In this document: positions 1 through 8,500 of the stretch, in pieces
How positions within the stretch are numbered: position 1 is the first letter of the stretch
Layout of the letters: the number at the start of each line of letters is the position of its first letter
Assembly (NCBI GenBank): GCA_016794165.1
Contig: JAEUKV010000026.1
Coordinates: 1-45,872, forward strand
Direction: 5' to 3'
DNA length: 45,872 nucleotides
Source: Rhodospirillaceae bacterium
GTDB lineage: Bacteria; Pseudomonadota; Alphaproteobacteria; Dongiales; Dongiaceae
Notes under the pieces: model-generated
The model's database searches: none
The model's input: only the letters and a program-made list of their open reading frames with translations
What the model was told of the DNA's origin: nothing
Position numbers and translations under genes: made by a program

Positions 1-125
1 GCGATATCGCGCACCAGGCCGATGAAACTGGCGACACCGCCGATCGCCGTGTTGCCCTGCGTGAGGGCGGCAATCTCGGCGCCGATATCGAAATCCGCCG
101 CCTGCACCTTGATGACGGGTGTCAT
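1..125 (-). CDS. moaE: Molybdopterin synthase catalytic subunit MoaE (partial, N-terminus only)
   Basis: Only the first 41 or so codons are inside the window; the gene continues beyond position 1. The visible N-terminus begins MTPVIKVQAADFDIGAEIAA and continues through a GGVASFIGLVRD segment, which is the usual MoaE opening (VASFxGxVR). MoaE is the large subunit of molybdopterin synthase and, with thiocarboxylated MoaD, inserts the dithiolene sulfurs into precursor Z during molybdenum cofactor synthesis. Its ATG lies 12 bases after the moaD stop codon on the same strand, so the two subunits are co-transcribed. The identification rests on this short piece plus the adjacent MoaD. Confidence 0.85.
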   Translation of the reverse strand, partial: MTPVIKVQAADFDIGAEIAALTQGNTAIGGVASFIGLVRDI

Positions 126-136
126 CGTCCGCGACC

Positions 137-388
137 TCAGCCGCCGGTCACGGGCGGAAAGAGGGCGACTTCGTCGCCCGCCCGCAGCGGGTGATCGGTA
201 CCGACATATTCCTGGTTGACCGCGACCTTGACCACGCCGCGCTCTTTGAGGGCGGCGGCGAAATTGGCGCCGCGTCCCTCCAGCCAGTCGAGCAGATCGG
301 CGACGCGGCGCACCTCGGCGGGTGGCGTCACCGTCTCCTCGGCAAAGCCGACCTTCGCGCGGATCCAGGCGAAATAGAGCAGTTTCAT
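137..388 (-). CDS. moaD: Molybdopterin synthase sulfur carrier subunit MoaD
   Basis: 83 residues, the normal MoaD size, with a ubiquitin-like (ThiS/MoaD) fold expected. The protein starts MKLLYFAWIRAKVG and ends FPPVTGG; the C-terminal Gly-Gly is the site that is adenylated by MoeB and converted to a thiocarboxylate, the sulfur donor for molybdopterin formation. The start codon overlaps the stop of the upstream PAS-domain gene (ATGA, 385-388), so translation is probably coupled to it. moaE follows directly. Family and role are firm because of the length, the terminal GG and the neighbour. Confidence 0.93.
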   Translation of the reverse strand: MKLLYFAWIRAKVGFAEETVTPPAEVRRVADLLDWLEGRGANFAAALKERGVVKVAVNQEYVGTDHPLRAGDEVALFPPVTGG

Positions 389-975
389 GTCCCCTCATGT
401 AGTGTGCCGTCCGCCTTGCGTCCAGCCGTATCAGCGGCTGATGGGACGGCCAACTGGTCGGGGCTCAGCCACATTTCTCGGAAATGGTCCCGCGTGCCGG
501 CCGCGGCACCGCTGGTGAACTCGTAATAGGCCAGCAGCAGCAGGTGGCTGATCCGCTGCTGGTCGTCGGAGAGCGGCAGGCCGAGGCGCTGGACCCGGCG
601 CGACAGGCGCGGCCGAATCTGGGCGGCGGCGTCCAGGAAATGCGCCGCACCGGTATCGGCCATGCGGTTGAGGCTGGCAAAGATCTGGGCCGAATTCGGC
701 CCCCAGTCCAGCTCCTCCAGATAGCGCCCGGTGAGGCTGCGACCATAGACCGTCTCGATCCGCGTCCCGGCGAGGCGCACCAGCAGGCGCGGCTGCGCGG
801 TCCCCACCTCGATCAGCCAGAGATGCGGCAGCAACCCCGCAAGGTCGCAGGGATCGATATCCGCGCGTGCCGCCCATTGCCGCTCGCGGCGCTTCTCGGC
901 GACATAGGCGATCAGGCGGCCGAAGCCAGCGTGGCGTCGCAGCATCGCTGGATCGAGATCATCGGCTTCAGCCAT
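385..975 (-). CDS. PAS-domain protein (PAS_5-like), function unknown
   Basis: 196 residues from the ATG at 975. The frame stays open to 1026, but that codon is TTG, and the ATG at 975 has a G-rich stretch in front (GGGGGTTGC), so I prefer it. The sequence has the pattern of the short stand-alone PAS proteins common in Alphaproteobacteria (PF07310-like): an RRERQW segment, then CDLAGLLPHLWLIEV, then LLVRLAGTRIETVYGRSLTG, then an LSDD segment and LLLAYYEF near the end. No kinase, cyclase or DNA-binding domain is attached. It is the first gene of a transcription unit with moaD and moaE and overlaps moaD by 4 bases. Ligand and partner cannot be read from the sequence. Confidence 0.75.
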   Translation of the reverse strand: MAEADDLDPAMLRRHAGFGRLIAYVAEKRRERQWAARADIDPCDLAGLLPHLWLIEVGTAQPRLLVRLAGTRIETVYGRSLTGRYLEELDWGPNSAQIFASLNRMADTGAAHFLDAAAQIRPRLSRRVQRLGLPLSDDQQRISHLLLLAYYEFTSGAAAGTRDHFREMWLSPDQLAVPSAADTAGRKADGTLHEGT

Positions 976-1088
976 GCAACCCCCAGGCTTGCGGGCGAGG
1001 TTGACCGTTTCGCGGCCGGCTTGCAATCGGTCTTGATCGCATTAGGCTGGCGGCCCGAGATTCTTTACGGAGCACAGGACAGAATTGC

Positions 1089-1436
1089 ATGGCCATCACA
1101 ATCTATCACAACCCGAAATGCAGCACGTCGCGCAAGGTCCTCGGCTGGCTTGAGGAAAAGGGGCTGCGGCCACGGGTCGTGGAATATCTGAAGACGCCGC
1201 CCGATACCGCCACCTTGAAACGCATCCTCAAGCTGATGGGGGCGAAGCCGGCCGATATCCTGCGCCGCAAGGGTGAGGCCTATGAGGCCCTGGGCGACGT
1301 TGCGAAGATGAGCGCCGGTGATCTCATTGCCCGCATGGTCGCCGAGCCGGTCCTGATCGAGCGGCCGATCGTGGTCAGCGACCGGGCGGCGGTGCTGTGT
1401 CGCCCGCCGGAACGCGTCTGGGAGGTTGTTTCCTAA
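1089..1436 (+). CDS. arsC: ArsC-family reductase (glutaredoxin-dependent arsenate reductase type)
   Basis: 115 residues, the size of glutaredoxin-coupled ArsC/YffB/Spx proteins. The N-terminus MAITIYHNPKCSTSRKVLGW has the thioredoxin-fold beta strand followed by the active cysteine Cys11 in a C-S-T-S context; ArsC uses this cysteine to form the arseno-thiol intermediate. The middle (LKRILKLMGAKPADILRRK) and the LIERPIVV segment near residue 94 are typical. No arsenite efflux gene or ArsR lies beside it, so a general thiol-redox role (YffB-like) is possible instead of arsenate detoxification. Its TAA overlaps, tail to tail, the TAG of the next gene on the minus strand (1433-1436). Confidence 0.85.
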   Translation: MAITIYHNPKCSTSRKVLGWLEEKGLRPRVVEYLKTPPDTATLKRILKLMGAKPADILRRKGEAYEALGDVAKMSAGDLIARMVAEPVLIERPIVVSDRAAVLCRPPERVWEVVS

Positions 1437-1831
1437 GCGGCTGCGCGCCGGGGGCCGACACGGTCAGGCAGAAGGAAGATGCGCCGCGCCAAGGGGCTTT
1501 CCAGGCGCTCCCGGGAATAGTATCCAGCCAGCGGGTTTCCGGTGAAGAGGTCGCCATGGGTGGCGCGGAAGTCCTCCCAGTCGCCGCCACCTTGTGCGCG
1601 CCGCTCGTTGATCAACGTCATGAAGGCCACGGTGATGGTCTCGTGATAGAGACCGTCCTTGCCGTTCCTGGCCGCGACGCCCTTGACCGCGCGCCGCATG
1701 GCATCGATGGCGTCGGTAAACGCCAGCCGCGTCAGATAGAGGTAGCCAGCGCGGATATGGGCGGCATGGTCGAAGGCGCTCGGCGACAGCGTACCCTCCT
1801 CAAGCGCGCGCAGAAAATCGTCGTCACTCAT
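1433..1831 (-). CDS. Conserved hypothetical protein, 132 aa
   Basis: Not assigned to a named family. It starts MSDDDFLRALEEGTLSPSAF and contains FDHAAHIRAGYLYLTRL, an AIDAMRRAVKG helix and GLYHETITVAFMTLINER. The combination of an HxxHxR-like segment, a YL(Y/R) helix and a YHETIT motif recurs, from memory, in a family of small uncharacterised alpha-helical bacterial proteins. No signal peptide or membrane segment is present, so it should be cytosolic. It overlaps the upstream small gene (1824-2132) by 8 bases, suggesting a two-gene operon with coupled translation. Function unknown. Confidence 0.7.
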   Translation of the reverse strand: MSDDDFLRALEEGTLSPSAFDHAAHIRAGYLYLTRLAFTDAIDAMRRAVKGVAARNGKDGLYHETITVAFMTLINERRAQGGGDWEDFRATHGDLFTGNPLAGYYSRERLESPLARRIFLLPDRVGPRRAAA

Positions 1832-2132
1832 GGTCGTTCTCCCTCTGCGCGTGCTTTTCCTTCAACCGATGACTGGCATCGGCGCCGAGCGGCAAACCAT
1901 AGACCTTCTTGAGTGCGGCGATCTGGGCGATGGTTTCCTTGTCGAACGGCGCCTTGCCCTCGAAGGCATGGAGCGCCATGCCTTCCAGCAGATCGCCCAA
2001 GGTCAGGTCCTTCAGCTCGGCCAGCGCCTTCAGCACCTTCAGCAGCCGCTTCTCCAGTCGCACGCCGGTCTGGACGCGCTCGACCGTCCAGCTTGCCGGC
2101 CTGGTTTCCTTGGCGGGGTTCTTCTGGCGCAT
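1824..2132 (-). CDS. Small basic protein with ribbon-helix-helix-like core
   Basis: 102 residues. After a charged N-terminus comes VQTGVRLEKRLLKVLKALAE, then LTLGDLLEGMALHAFEGK. A short strand followed by two amphipathic helices is what ribbon-helix-helix DNA-binding proteins look like, but this is inferred from the pattern, not a firm family call. The C-terminus is rich in Lys and His. It lies directly upstream of, and overlaps, the 132-aa gene, a layout like that of an autoregulated small operon. An imperfect inverted repeat with GTACC arms (2162-2173) sits about 30 bases upstream of its ATG. Confidence 0.6.
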   Translation of the reverse strand: MRQKNPAKETRPASWTVERVQTGVRLEKRLLKVLKALAELKDLTLGDLLEGMALHAFEGKAPFDKETIAQIAALKKVYGLPLGADASHRLKEKHAQRENDHE

Positions 2133-2161
2133 GGGGCCCTCGGTTCCGATATGTTATTTAT

Positions 2162-2173
2162 GTACCAAGGTAC
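2162..2173. promoter_or_regulatory. Short inverted repeat, possible operator
   Basis: GTACC-AA-GGTAC is a perfect 5-bp-arm dyad and continues imperfectly to about 2159-2177. It sits in the 100-base gap upstream of the small ribbon-helix-helix-like gene that starts at 2132 on the minus strand. A dyad here would suit autoregulation. The evidence is position and symmetry only. Confidence 0.25.
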
Positions 2174-2232
2174 CATAGCGACGTCAAGCTATCGGAGGGT
2201 GGCGTTGCCAGGATGGCCGAGGGAGAGTGGCT

Positions 2233-3486
2233 TCAGGACCGTCGCTGCGGCAGGCGCACGGTGACGCGGGTGCCGACATTGGGGGTGGAGTCGATCTCGA
2301 ACGTGCCGCCATGGAGTTCCACCAGCGAGACGACGATGGGCAGTCCGAGCCCGGTGCCGACCTGGGCATAGGGGCTTTCCGTCATCACCTGGCCGAAGGG
2401 CTGCAGGGCGACCTCGAGTTGTTCCGGCGACATGCCGATGCCGGAATCCGCCGTCTCGATCACGACATCGTCGCCCTCCTGCCGCACCGTCACCCTGACG
2501 GTACCGCCGGCGAGCGTGAACTTGATGGCATTGCTCAGCAGGTTGAGGAAAATCTGGCGCAGGCGCAGGCGATCGCCATCGAGCACCAGGGGATCGACGC
2601 CATATTCGGCTTGCAGCAGCACGCCGCGCCGCTCGGCCTGGGGTGCCATCAATTCCAGGCTGCTGCGCACCAGATCGCTCAAATCGACGCTCTCGATGTT
2701 CAGCTCGACTTTGCCGGCCTCGACCTTGGAGAGATCGAGGATGTCGTTGATCAGCGCCAGGAGATGCGCTCCGGCGTCGTGAATGCTCTGGGCGTAATCC
2801 TGGTAGCGTGGCGTGCCGGCGGCACCCAGCAGATCGTCGGCGATCACCTCGGAAAACCCGAGAATGGCATTGAGGGGCGAGCGCAGTTCGTGACTCATGC
2901 GCGCCAGGAAATCGCTCTTGGCGCGGTTGGCGATGATCGCCAGCTGCTGCTGGCGCTTCAGTTCGCGGTTGAGCAGCTGGCTTTCGGCGGCCTGGGCGCG
3001 CAACTGCCCGGTCAGCTGAGCGAATTGCAGTTCGCGTGCTTTCTGCGCCGAGAAATCCATGATCGAGACCATGATGGCCGGTGTGCCGTCGAAGGTCACC
3101 CGGTTGCCGGACAGCAATCCCCAGAAACGGCGACCCGCGCGGGTCACGAATTCGATCTCGTGATTGATGACCTCGCCCCGCTCCTGAATGGTCTTGACCA
3201 ATGTGGCGCGTGCCGCAGGATCGGCATAGAAGCTGGGGCTGCGATGGTTTTCCTGGACGCAGGCGCCAGCTACTTCGAACAGCCGGCAGGCGGCACTGTT
3301 GGCAAAGAGGACGGCGCCGTCGGCCATGGCCGTGATGGTGATCGGGGTTGCCACATGCTCAAGCAGCAACGCCTCCCGCGCACCGATGGGCGCGCCGGCG
3401 GACACAAGGCGAGGGCCGGATTCGGGGACATCCGTGGGATGGTGCGAATGCGCGCCTTCGGGACAGGGTTCAGCTGCTGACTTCAT
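2233..3486 (-). CDS. PAS-domain sensor histidine kinase
   Basis: 417 residues, soluble (no membrane segment). Layout: a PAS domain at about 40-150, a coiled-coil linker rich in Gln, Arg and Leu at 150-190, HisKA at 190-258 with the phospho-acceptor His199 in FLARMSHELRSPLNAILGF, and a HATPase_c domain at 300-413. The N box is LLSNAIKF (Asn319), G1 is DSGIGM (Asp347) and G2 is GTGLGLPI (377-383). All residues needed for autophosphorylation are present. No receiver domain is fused, and no response regulator gene lies nearby, so this is an orphan kinase. It is divergent from the cobalamin operon, with about 400 bases between the start codons. The signal sensed by the PAS domain is unknown. Confidence 0.92.
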   Translation of the reverse strand: MKSAAEPCPEGAHSHHPTDVPESGPRLVSAGAPIGAREALLLEHVATPITITAMADGAVLFANSAACRLFEVAGACVQENHRSPSFYADPAARATLVKTIQERGEVINHEIEFVTRAGRRFWGLLSGNRVTFDGTPAIMVSIMDFSAQKARELQFAQLTGQLRAQAAESQLLNRELKRQQQLAIIANRAKSDFLARMSHELRSPLNAILGFSEVIADDLLGAAGTPRYQDYAQSIHDAGAHLLALINDILDLSKVEAGKVELNIESVDLSDLVRSSLELMAPQAERRGVLLQAEYGVDPLVLDGDRLRLRQIFLNLLSNAIKFTLAGGTVRVTVRQEGDDVVIETADSGIGMSPEQLEVALQPFGQVMTESPYAQVGTGLGLPIVVSLVELHGGTFEIDSTPNVGTRVTVRLPQRRS

Positions 3487-3644
3487 AAGACTCAGAATTA
3501 TGCCATGGCGGGTTTAAGACTAGTAAAGAAAGAGTCTGATAGTCACACCATTGTATGTCATTTCAAAAATGTCCTGTCTGTACCAGCGCGGGGTAAGGGG
3601 AATTCCGGGCTGGCAAACCCCGGGCTGGAAAACAGGGGCGGCTT

Positions 3645-3836
3645 TCGATAGGTTGGCGACCGATCGCAGGGAGGGAAGCCGGTGCGCAGCCGCAACGTGG
3701 CAATTCCGGCGCTGCCCCCGCAACTGTAGGACCAGGATCCCAAGCATTTGGGATCCGCGCATCGGGTCATCCATGCCACTGGCCGGGTTGGGCTGGGAAG
3801 GCGACCCGGGCCGCGTCGGTCGAGCCAGGAGACCTC
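3645..3836 (+). ncRNA. Cobalamin (B12) riboswitch
   Basis: The conserved landmarks appear in the right order: GGGAAGCCGGTG at 3673-3684, the CCGGCGCTGCCCCCGCAACTGT block at about 3706-3727, GCCACTGG at 3775-3782, GGGAAGGC at 3795-3802, and the terminal B12-box element AGCCAGGAGACC at 3822-3833. A variable-region hairpin with a perfect 9-bp stem (3735-3743 with 3748-3756, loop GCAT) sits between the core halves. The element lies in the 400-base gene-free stretch between the divergent histidine kinase and cobU, and ends about 50 bases before the cobU start codon. Adenosylcobalamin binding should repress the cob operon. The outer boundaries are approximate. Confidence 0.93.
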
Positions 3837-3861
3837 GGCGATCGGATGTTTTTCGGCAACG

Positions 3862-3876
3862 ACCTCGGCGGGAGGT
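3862..3876 (+). promoter_or_regulatory. Putative ribosome-site-masking hairpin of the riboswitch
   Basis: ACCTC (3862-3866) can pair with GAGGT (3872-3876), which is part of the cobU ribosome binding site GGGAGGT, 10 bases before the ATG at 3887. The ten bases GACCTCGGCG occur twice, at 3831-3840 (inside the conserved end of the riboswitch) and at 3861-3870 (the masking arm). Competition between these two copies could link ligand binding to access of ribosomes. No U-tract terminator is seen, which favours translational control. The hairpin is short, so this is a proposal. Confidence 0.45.
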
Positions 3877-3886
3877 GCGCGCCATC

Positions 3887-4456
3887 ATGGCTCGACCGTT
3901 AGCGACAGGGACCGGCCCTACCGGAATCATTACGCCACTGCCGGCCATCACTTTGGTCCTGGGTGGCGCGCGCTCGGGCAAGAGCCGCTTCGCCGAGACG
4001 CTCCTCGACACCCATCCCGGCCGCCGCACCTATCTGGCCACTGCCGAGATCCACGACGCCGAGATGGCCGCGCGGGTCCAGCTACACCGTGACCGCCGCG
4101 ACCCCGACTGGCGCCTGGTGGAGGAGCCGCTGGCCCTCCCGGAGACCCTGGTGGCGGAAACAGAGAAGGGGGCGGCGGTCCTGGTGGATTGCCTGACGCT
4201 CTGGCTCTCCAATGTGATGCTGGCAGCGCGGGAGGTCGAGGCGGCGAGCGTCGCCCTTGAGGCGGCGCTGGGCCAATGCGGTGGCCCGGTCATCCTGGTC
4301 GCCAATGAGGTCGGGCTCGGCATCGTGCCGGACAACAAACTCGCCCGCGATTTCCGCGACCACGCCGGTCGCCTCAACCAGCGCATGGCGGCCCGTGCCG
4401 ACCATGTTGTCTTCATTGCCGCGGGCCTGCCGCTCACATTGAAGACCTGGCGCTGA
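3887..4456 (+). CDS. cobU: Bifunctional adenosylcobinamide kinase / adenosylcobinamide-phosphate guanylyltransferase
   Basis: 189 residues from the ATG at 3887, chosen because GGGAGGT precedes it and the riboswitch ends just upstream; the frame is open further 5' but that part is riboswitch. A P-loop GGARSGKS (26-33) opens the protein, followed by RVQLHRDRRDPDW around His67, the region carrying the guanylylated histidine in CobU/CobP, then VLVDCLTLWLSN and VANEVGLGIVPDN. The enzyme phosphorylates adenosylcobinamide and then transfers GMP from GTP, giving AdoCbi-GDP for nucleotide-loop assembly. It is the first gene of the riboswitch-controlled operon; cobW follows after 32 bases. In organisms using the aerobic pathway the gene is also called cobP. 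Confidence 0.93.
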   Translation: MARPLATGTGPTGIITPLPAITLVLGGARSGKSRFAETLLDTHPGRRTYLATAEIHDAEMAARVQLHRDRRDPDWRLVEEPLALPETLVAETEKGAAVLVDCLTLWLSNVMLAAREVEAASVALEAALGQCGGPVILVANEVGLGIVPDNKLARDFRDHAGRLNQRMAARADHVVFIAAGLPLTLKTWR

Positions 4457-4488
4457 AGGTCAAAACGTTTCAAGGACAAGGATCGATC

Positions 4489-5562
4489 ATGTCAGCTCCC
4501 GCCAACAGCGACAAAAATCCCGGTGGCAAGATTCCCGCCACCATCGTCACCGGCTTCCTGGGGGCGGGCAAGACCAGTCTTATCCAGCATCTCCTCAAGA
4601 ATGCCGGTGGCAAGCGCCTCGCCCTCATCATCAACGAATTCGGCGCACTCGGCGTCGACGGCGAGATCGTCAAGGGCTGCCGAATCGAAGGTTGCCCCGA
4701 GGAGAACATCGTCGAACTTGCCAATGGCTGCATCTGCTGCACCGTGGCCGACGACTTCCTGCCCACCATCAAGGCGCTGCTCGACCGCGCCAACCCGCCC
4801 GATCACATCATCATCGAAACCTCCGGCCTTGCTTTGCCCAAGCCGCTGGTCAAGGCTTTCAACTGGCCGGAGATCCGCACCCGCGTCACCGTGGATGGTG
4901 TCGTCGCCGTGGTCGACGGTCCGGCGGTGGCCGCCGGCCGCTTCGCCGACGACCCTCAGGCCGTGGATGCGCAGCGCAAGCAGGATGAGGGGCTCGATCA
5001 CGAGAGCCCTTTGGCGGAACTGTTCGAGGACCAGATCAACTGCGCCGACCTCATCATTGTCAACAAGGCCGACCAGATGTCCGGCGCGGAACATGAACTG
5101 GCCCAGGCGCATATCATCAAGGAATTGCAGCGTCCGGCGAAAATGATCACGGCGCGCTTCGGCGAGGTCGATCCGCGCGTGCTGCTCGGCCTCGATGCCC
5201 GCGCCGAGGACGATCTCGCGGCCCGCCCCTCGCATCACGAGATGGAGGGCGAGGATCACGATCACGACGATTTCGAGAGCTTTCACATCGACGTGCCGGA
5301 ACTGGCGACGCCCCAGGATCTGCTGGCGCGCCTGGCACCCACCATCGAGCGGCACGATATCCTGCGCGTGAAAGGCTTCCTCGCGGTGGCCGGCAAGGAC
5401 ATGCGCCTGGTGCTGCAGGGGGTCGGCAACCGGCTGCAGCACTACTACGACCGCGCGTGGGAGGTCCATGAGGGTCGCCGCGGCCAGATCGTGATCATCG
5501 GCCTGAAGGGTCTCGACCAGGCGGCGATCACCGCAGCCCTCACCCTGCGCCTCGCGGCCTGA
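4489..5562 (+). CDS. cobW: CobW-type GTPase of cobalamin biosynthesis
   Basis: 357 residues. It has the COG0523 G3E-GTPase signature set: Walker A GFLGAGKTS (about 20-28), the metal-binding GCICC motif (about 80-84), an ETSGLA segment, and the guanine-specificity motif NKAD (about 191-194). A histidine- and acid-rich stretch, DHDHDDFESFHID (around 261-273), lies before the C-terminal CobW_C domain and could bind metal. CobW proteins are thought to deliver cobalt to the CobNST chelatase, which fits its position directly before cobN (18-base gap). An AAGGACAAGG ribosome site precedes the ATG. Confidence 0.93.
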   Translation: MSAPANSDKNPGGKIPATIVTGFLGAGKTSLIQHLLKNAGGKRLALIINEFGALGVDGEIVKGCRIEGCPEENIVELANGCICCTVADDFLPTIKALLDRANPPDHIIIETSGLALPKPLVKAFNWPEIRTRVTVDGVVAVVDGPAVAAGRFADDPQAVDAQRKQDEGLDHESPLAELFEDQINCADLIIVNKADQMSGAEHELAQAHIIKELQRPAKMITARFGEVDPRVLLGLDARAEDDLAARPSHHEMEGEDHDHDDFESFHIDVPELATPQDLLARLAPTIERHDILRVKGFLAVAGKDMRLVLQGVGNRLQHYYDRAWEVHEGRRGQIVIIGLKGLDQAAITAALTLRLAA

Positions 5563-5580
5563 TCCGAAGCTGCCGAGATC

Positions 5581-8500
5581 ATGCATCTGCTTGCCGCCAA
5601 ACCGGGAACCATCAGCGATGGCGGCGAAGCTGTCGATCTCGGCCAGACTCCGGCCGAGATCGTGGTGCTGAGCGCGGCCGATACGGAGCTCGCAGCACTC
5701 GCCGCCGCCCATGCGGCGCTCCCCGATCCCAAGCCCAGCCTGCGGCTGGTCAATCTGCTGCAGTTGCAGCATCACATGTCGGTCGATCTCTATCTCGACC
5801 AGGTCATCGCCGATGCCGCACATCCGGCCCGGCTGGTGATCCTGCGCCTCATTGGCGGCGAGCGGTACTGGCCCTATGGGGTCGAGCAGCTGACGGCGGT
5901 GACCCAGGCCCGAGGCATCCATTTCGCCTGTCTTTCCGGCGACGACCAGCCCGATCCGGAACTGGCGCGCCGCTCGTCGGTTGGCGAGGAGGCGGCGCAT
6001 CGACTGTGGCAGTACCAGGTCCATGGCGGCCAGCAGAACGCGGAAGGATTTCTCAGCTTCGCCGCCAGCCTGATCGGCTACGATTCCCCCTGGCAGGAAC
6101 CGCGCCCGCTGCTGCGTGCGGGTCTCTACTGGCCGGGCCGCTCGGTCCTCGGCCTCGGCGACCTCGCGCCGCACTGGCAGGCGGACGCCCCCGTGGCCGG
6201 CATCGTCTTCTACCGCGCGCTGCTGCAGGCGGGCACCCTGGCCCCCATCGACGCCCTCATCGCGGCGCTGCGAGAACGCGGTCTCAACCCGCTGCCGGTC
6301 TTCGTCAACTCGCTGAAGGAAGCGGTGGCGGCCGATCTCATCCGCGGCCTTTACGCGGAAGCGGCGCCGGACATCACCCTCAACTGCACCGGCTTTGCCA
6401 TCTCGCAGCCGGGGGCGGCCAGCTTCTCGACCCCCTTTGACGCCGCCGATCATCCGGTGCTGCAGGTGGCCCTCTCCAGCGAATCGGAAACACAATGGCA
6501 GGCGAGTACGCGTGGTCTCTCGCCCCGCGACCTTGCCATGCAGGTGGCGCTGCCGGAGCTTGACGGGCGCATCCTTGCCCGCGCCATTGCCTGGAAATCG
6601 GCCGCGCGTTTCGATCCGGCCACGCAGTGCACGATCGTGGCACCACAGCCGGTGGCGGACCGCGTCGCCTTCACGGCCGATCTCGCCGCCAATTGGGTGA
6701 CGCTGCGACGCGCTCCTGCGGACGCGCGGCGGGTTGCCATCGTCCTTGCCAACTACCCCAACAAGGACGGGCGCATCGGCAACGGCGTCGGCCTCGATAC
6801 GCCTGCCGGCACCATCGAGGTGCTGCGCGCGATGGCGGAAGCCGGCTACGCGCTGCGCGATATTCCTCCGGACGGCGATGCGCTGATGCGCGCTCTTCTG
6901 GTGCGCGGCACCGGACGCTTCCGCCTCGAGCGCGCGGCATACGATGCCGTCTTCGCCGCGCTGCCGGAGAAGATCCGCGCCGAGGTCACCGCGCGCTGGG
7001 GCGATCCCGCCGCCGACCCACATTTCAACGGCGGCGGTTTCGATCTGCCGCTGCTCGATCTCGGCCATGTGGTGATCGGCATCCAGCCATCGCGCGGTTA
7101 CGAGGTCGACCCCGTCAGCAGCTATCACGATCCGGACCTGGTGCCGCCGCATTACTATTTCGCCTTCTATGCCTTCCTGCGTGGCTCCTTTGGCGCCCAT
7201 GCCGTCGTGCATATGGGCAAGCACGGCAATATGGAATGGCTGCCTGGCAAGGCCCTGGCGCTTTCCGCTGCCTGTTACCCGGAAGCGATCTTCGGGCCGA
7301 TGCCGCATCTCTATCCCTTCATTGTCAACGATCCCGGCGAAGGCGCCCAGGCCAAGCGCCGCGCCCAGGCCGTCATCATCGACCACATGACCCCGCCGCT
7401 GACACGGGCCGAAAGCTATGGTCCCTTGCGCGACCTCGAGCGGCTGGTGGACGAATATTTCGAGGCGAGCCAGGTCGATCCCCGGCGCTGTCTGGATTTG
7501 AAGCGACAAATCCTGGATCTCGCCGTTTCCAGCGGCCTCGCCCGGGATTGCGGGGTGACGCCCGAGGACGACACCGAAACGGCGCTAGCCAAGCTCGACA
7601 ATCATCTCTGTGAACTCAAGGAAGCGCAGATCCGTGACGGGCTCCATGTCTTCGGCGTGGCACCCACCGGCGCCATGCTGGACGCGTTGCTGGTGGCGCT
7701 GACGCGCCTGCCGCGCGGGAAGGGAGAGGGCGGGGGGCAGTCGCTGATCCGCGCGCTTGCCGCCGATCTTGCGCTCGGTCTCGATTTCGACCCGCTCAAC
7801 ACATCGCTCGGCGACGCCTGGCGCGGGCCCAAACCGGCAGCCCTCGCGGCGGTGACCGCCGATGCCTGGCGCCTAACCGGCGACACGGTCGAGCGGCTGG
7901 AAACACTGGCGCTGGACCTGGTCGCCGGCCGTCGGGCCACTGACCCGGCCTGGAGCAATACGAATGCCGTGCTGCGCTTCATCGCCGAGGAACTCGGACC
8001 CCGCGTCGCTGCCTGCGGCAAGGCGGAGCTTGCCGGGCTGCTGCGTGGCCTTGCTGGGCGTTTCGTGGCGCCGGGTCCTTCCGGTGCGCCGACGCGCGGG
8101 CGCCTCGACGTGCTGCCCACGGGCCGCAACTTCTTCTCGGTGGATACGCGTTCGGTGCCGACGCCAACCGCTTGGGCCTTGGGCTGGCAATCGGCGACCC
8201 TCGTGCTCGACCGCCACCGCCAGGAACATGGCGCCTGGCCCCGGGCGATCGTGCTCTCCGCCTGGGGCACCGCGAACATGCGCACCGGTGGCGACGACAT
8301 CGCCCAGGCCCTGGCGCTGATGGGCGTCAAACCCACCTGGGATCCCGGCGGGTCGGGCCGCGTCGCCGGGTTCGAGATCCTGCCGCTCGGCGTGCTCGGG
8401 CGGCCGCGGGTCGATGTCACCCTGCGCGTCTCCGGCTTCTTCCGCGACGCCTTCCCGCTCCAGATCGATCTCTTCGATTCCGCCGCGCGCGACGTGGCGG

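Noticed and set aside
2199-2240. Sequence resembling the D-arm of a class II tRNA (GGATGGCCGAGGG)
   Set aside because: No matching acceptor stem, anticodon arm or T-arm (GGTTCGA) follows, and the stretch runs into the end of the histidine kinase gene.
4492-7509. Very long open frame on the minus strand (about 1000 codons) opposite cobW and cobN
   Set aside because: It is entirely antisense to two clearly identified genes, and its translation is Arg-, Gly- and His-rich without recognisable motifs, as expected of a shadow frame in GC-rich DNA.
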